Positions 14,821-16,363 of a stretch of 16,363 nucleotides of DNA are shown here, in pieces (positions within the stretch are counted from its first letter, which is position 1; every line of letters starts with the position of its first letter). The position numbers were made by a program, and so were the translations under genes. The notes beneath the pieces are model-generated. The model made no database searches and was not told the origin of the DNA. It saw nothing but the letters and a program-made list of their open reading frames with translations. This stretch comes from Deltaproteobacteria bacterium (GTDB lineage Bacteria; Desulfobacterota_B; Binatia; UBA9968), in assembly GCA_027297485.1 (NCBI GenBank), contig JAPUHZ010000396.1:1-16363 (forward strand), given 5' to 3'.

Positions 14821-14873
14821 TCAAGGGTAAAAGGTTAATCGCTTTTTCAGCTCAGGCCTCTCTCATCCCTTGA
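14821..14873. repeat. Short inverted repeat between usp and the amidase gene
   Basis: TCAAGGG (14821-14827) and CCCTTGA (14867-14873) face each other across 39 nt in the 105-bp gap. No T tract follows, so it is a poor terminator. The two genes could still be co-transcribed. It resembles a repeat remnant more than a control site. Confidence 0.25.
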
Positions 14874-14901
14874 ACCCTTTATCTTTTAATTCGAGGAAAC
14901 G

Positions 14902-15717
14902 ATGAAGGTTTTGGTTGCAGCCATCCAGATGCTAGCCTCTCCCAATAAGGACGAGAACCTTAAGGAGGCCGAGGCCAAGGTTCGCGAGGCCGCTGCCAGA
15001 GGGGCAAAGGTTGTGGCTCTACCCGAGGTATTTAATTGGCGTGGAGACAAAGAAGAGGAAGGAAGATACGCAGAACCCATCCCCGGCCCTACCGCTAATT
15101 TAATGGCGCATCTGGCCCGTGAGCTGGATATCTATCTCCTCTCGGGCTCAATCCTCGAGGAGATCCCGGAAAGCACCAAGGCCTATAACACAAGCCTATT
15201 CTTTGATCCTAAAGGTAATCTCCTGGCACGTTACCGCAAGATTCATCTTTTTGATGTCCACCTCGAAATGGGTGTCTCCACTGTCGAGTCAGAGACCCGC
15301 CAGCCTGGTGAGGCGATTGTTGTGGCCGAGACCGAGATCTGCCCGATGGGACTCACGATCTGCTACGATCTCCGTTTCCCCGAACTCTATCGTGCCTTGG
15401 TTGACAAGGGCGCTCAGGCAATCTTTGTCCCATCCGCCTTTACGGCATTGACCGGAGAAGCTCACTGGGAGCCTCTCTTGCGCACACGGGCCATAGAGAA
15501 TCAGGTTTATATCATCGCCCCGAATCAAATCGGCAAGAACCCGAAGAGCTTTGCCACGTATGGTAGTTCGATGATTGTGGATCCCTGGGGGAGGGTTCTA
15601 GCTCGGGCCTCCGATTGTCCCGGAGTGATCTTGGCTGAGATCGATTTGACCTACCTGGCAAAAGTACGCGCTGAATTGCCGGCCCTCTCTCATCGAAAAC
15701 TGTTTGTGAAGCCTTGA
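14902..15717 (+). CDS. Nitrilase-superfamily carbon-nitrogen hydrolase (Nit1/Nit2-like amidase)
   Basis: A 271-residue amidase with the complete Glu-Lys-Cys triad: E42 (VVALPEVFN), K113 (YRKIHLFDV) and the nucleophile C154 (LTICYDLRFPELYR). A second Glu, E122, sits where the family often has a supporting acid. Length and the ICYDLRFPELYR block place it in the Nit1/Nit2 branch. Its members hydrolyse deaminated glutathione or the omega-amide of alpha-ketoglutaramate, the latter releasing 2-oxoglutarate and ammonia. Which of these applies cannot be decided from sequence. The start is ATG at 14902 with GAGGAAAC just upstream. Cytoplasmic; no signal peptide. It follows the stress-protein gene and precedes the sigma-54 promoter of glnB, which hints at a role in nitrogen salvage or metabolite repair. 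Confidence 0.92.
   Translation: MKVLVAAIQMLASPNKDENLKEAEAKVREAAARGAKVVALPEVFNWRGDKEEEGRYAEPIPGPTANLMAHLARELDIYLLSGSILEEIPESTKAYNTSLFFDPKGNLLARYRKIHLFDVHLEMGVSTVESETRQPGEAIVVAETEICPMGLTICYDLRFPELYRALVDKGAQAIFVPSAFTALTGEAHWEPLLRTRAIENQVYIIAPNQIGKNPKSFATYGSSMIVDPWGRVLARASDCPGVILAEIDLTYLAKVRAELPALSHRKLFVKP

Positions 15718-16363
<646 letters not shown>

Overview
The window is 16.4 kb of ordinary-looking bacterial chromosome. The genes are densely packed, mixed in orientation, and moderately GC-rich with AT-rich intergenic spaces. A periplasmic MlaC-type lipid carrier, a ClpS/ClpA pair and a sigma-54 type promoter point to a Gram-negative, non-enteric bacterium. The two-subunit 2-oxoacid:ferredoxin oxidoreductase fits an anaerobe, a microaerophile or a reverse-TCA lineage. 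No rRNA, phylogenetic marker or taxon-specific repeat is present, so I do not name a phylum. I saw no CRISPR array, tRNA, transposase or prophage.

Layout. (a) 1-440: 3' part of an isochorismatase-family cysteine hydrolase (+). (b) 497-4297 (-): probable operon of a four-CBS-domain protein, then a KorA-type gamma/alpha fusion, then KorB, the last two overlapping by 34 nt. (c) 4515-7131 (+): clpS and clpA, 1 nt apart, followed by a hairpin with a T tract. (d) 7184-8458 (+): a Ste24-like M48 membrane protease. (e) 8459-8727: a gene-free space between convergent genes, holding a 186-bp unit bounded by a perfect 12-bp inverted repeat, with a strong internal hairpin and a competing upstream arm. 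(f) 8728-9348 (-): an orphan mlaC. (g) 9349-9954: mostly non-coding, but with a small zinc-ribbon coding remnant on the minus strand that lacks an in-frame start. (h) 9955-12661 (-): iron(III) ABC transporter, periplasmic binding protein then double-length permease, with no ATPase gene. It is divergent from (i) a DtxR/MntR-family regulator at 12816-13496 (+). (j) 13538-13858 (-): a small conserved-looking protein of unknown function. (k) 13960-15717 (+): a two-domain universal stress protein and a nitrilase-family amidase. (l) 15943 to the end (+): a near-consensus sigma-54 promoter followed by glnB, which lacks only its last codon or so.

Themes. Iron supply and its metal-dependent repressor form one unit, with back-to-back promoters in a 154-bp space. 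A carbon/nitrogen theme runs through the 2-oxoacid:ferredoxin oxidoreductase, the two amidase-type hydrolases and the 2-oxoglutarate sensor GlnB. ClpS-ClpA and the M48 protease form a proteolysis block. The main points beyond routine annotation are the structured 186-bp unit (8513-8698), the broken zinc-ribbon gene (9754-9899), the overlapping divergent promoters (12774-12811), the sigma-54 promoter of glnB, and a Lys in place of the gatekeeper Met of ClpS.
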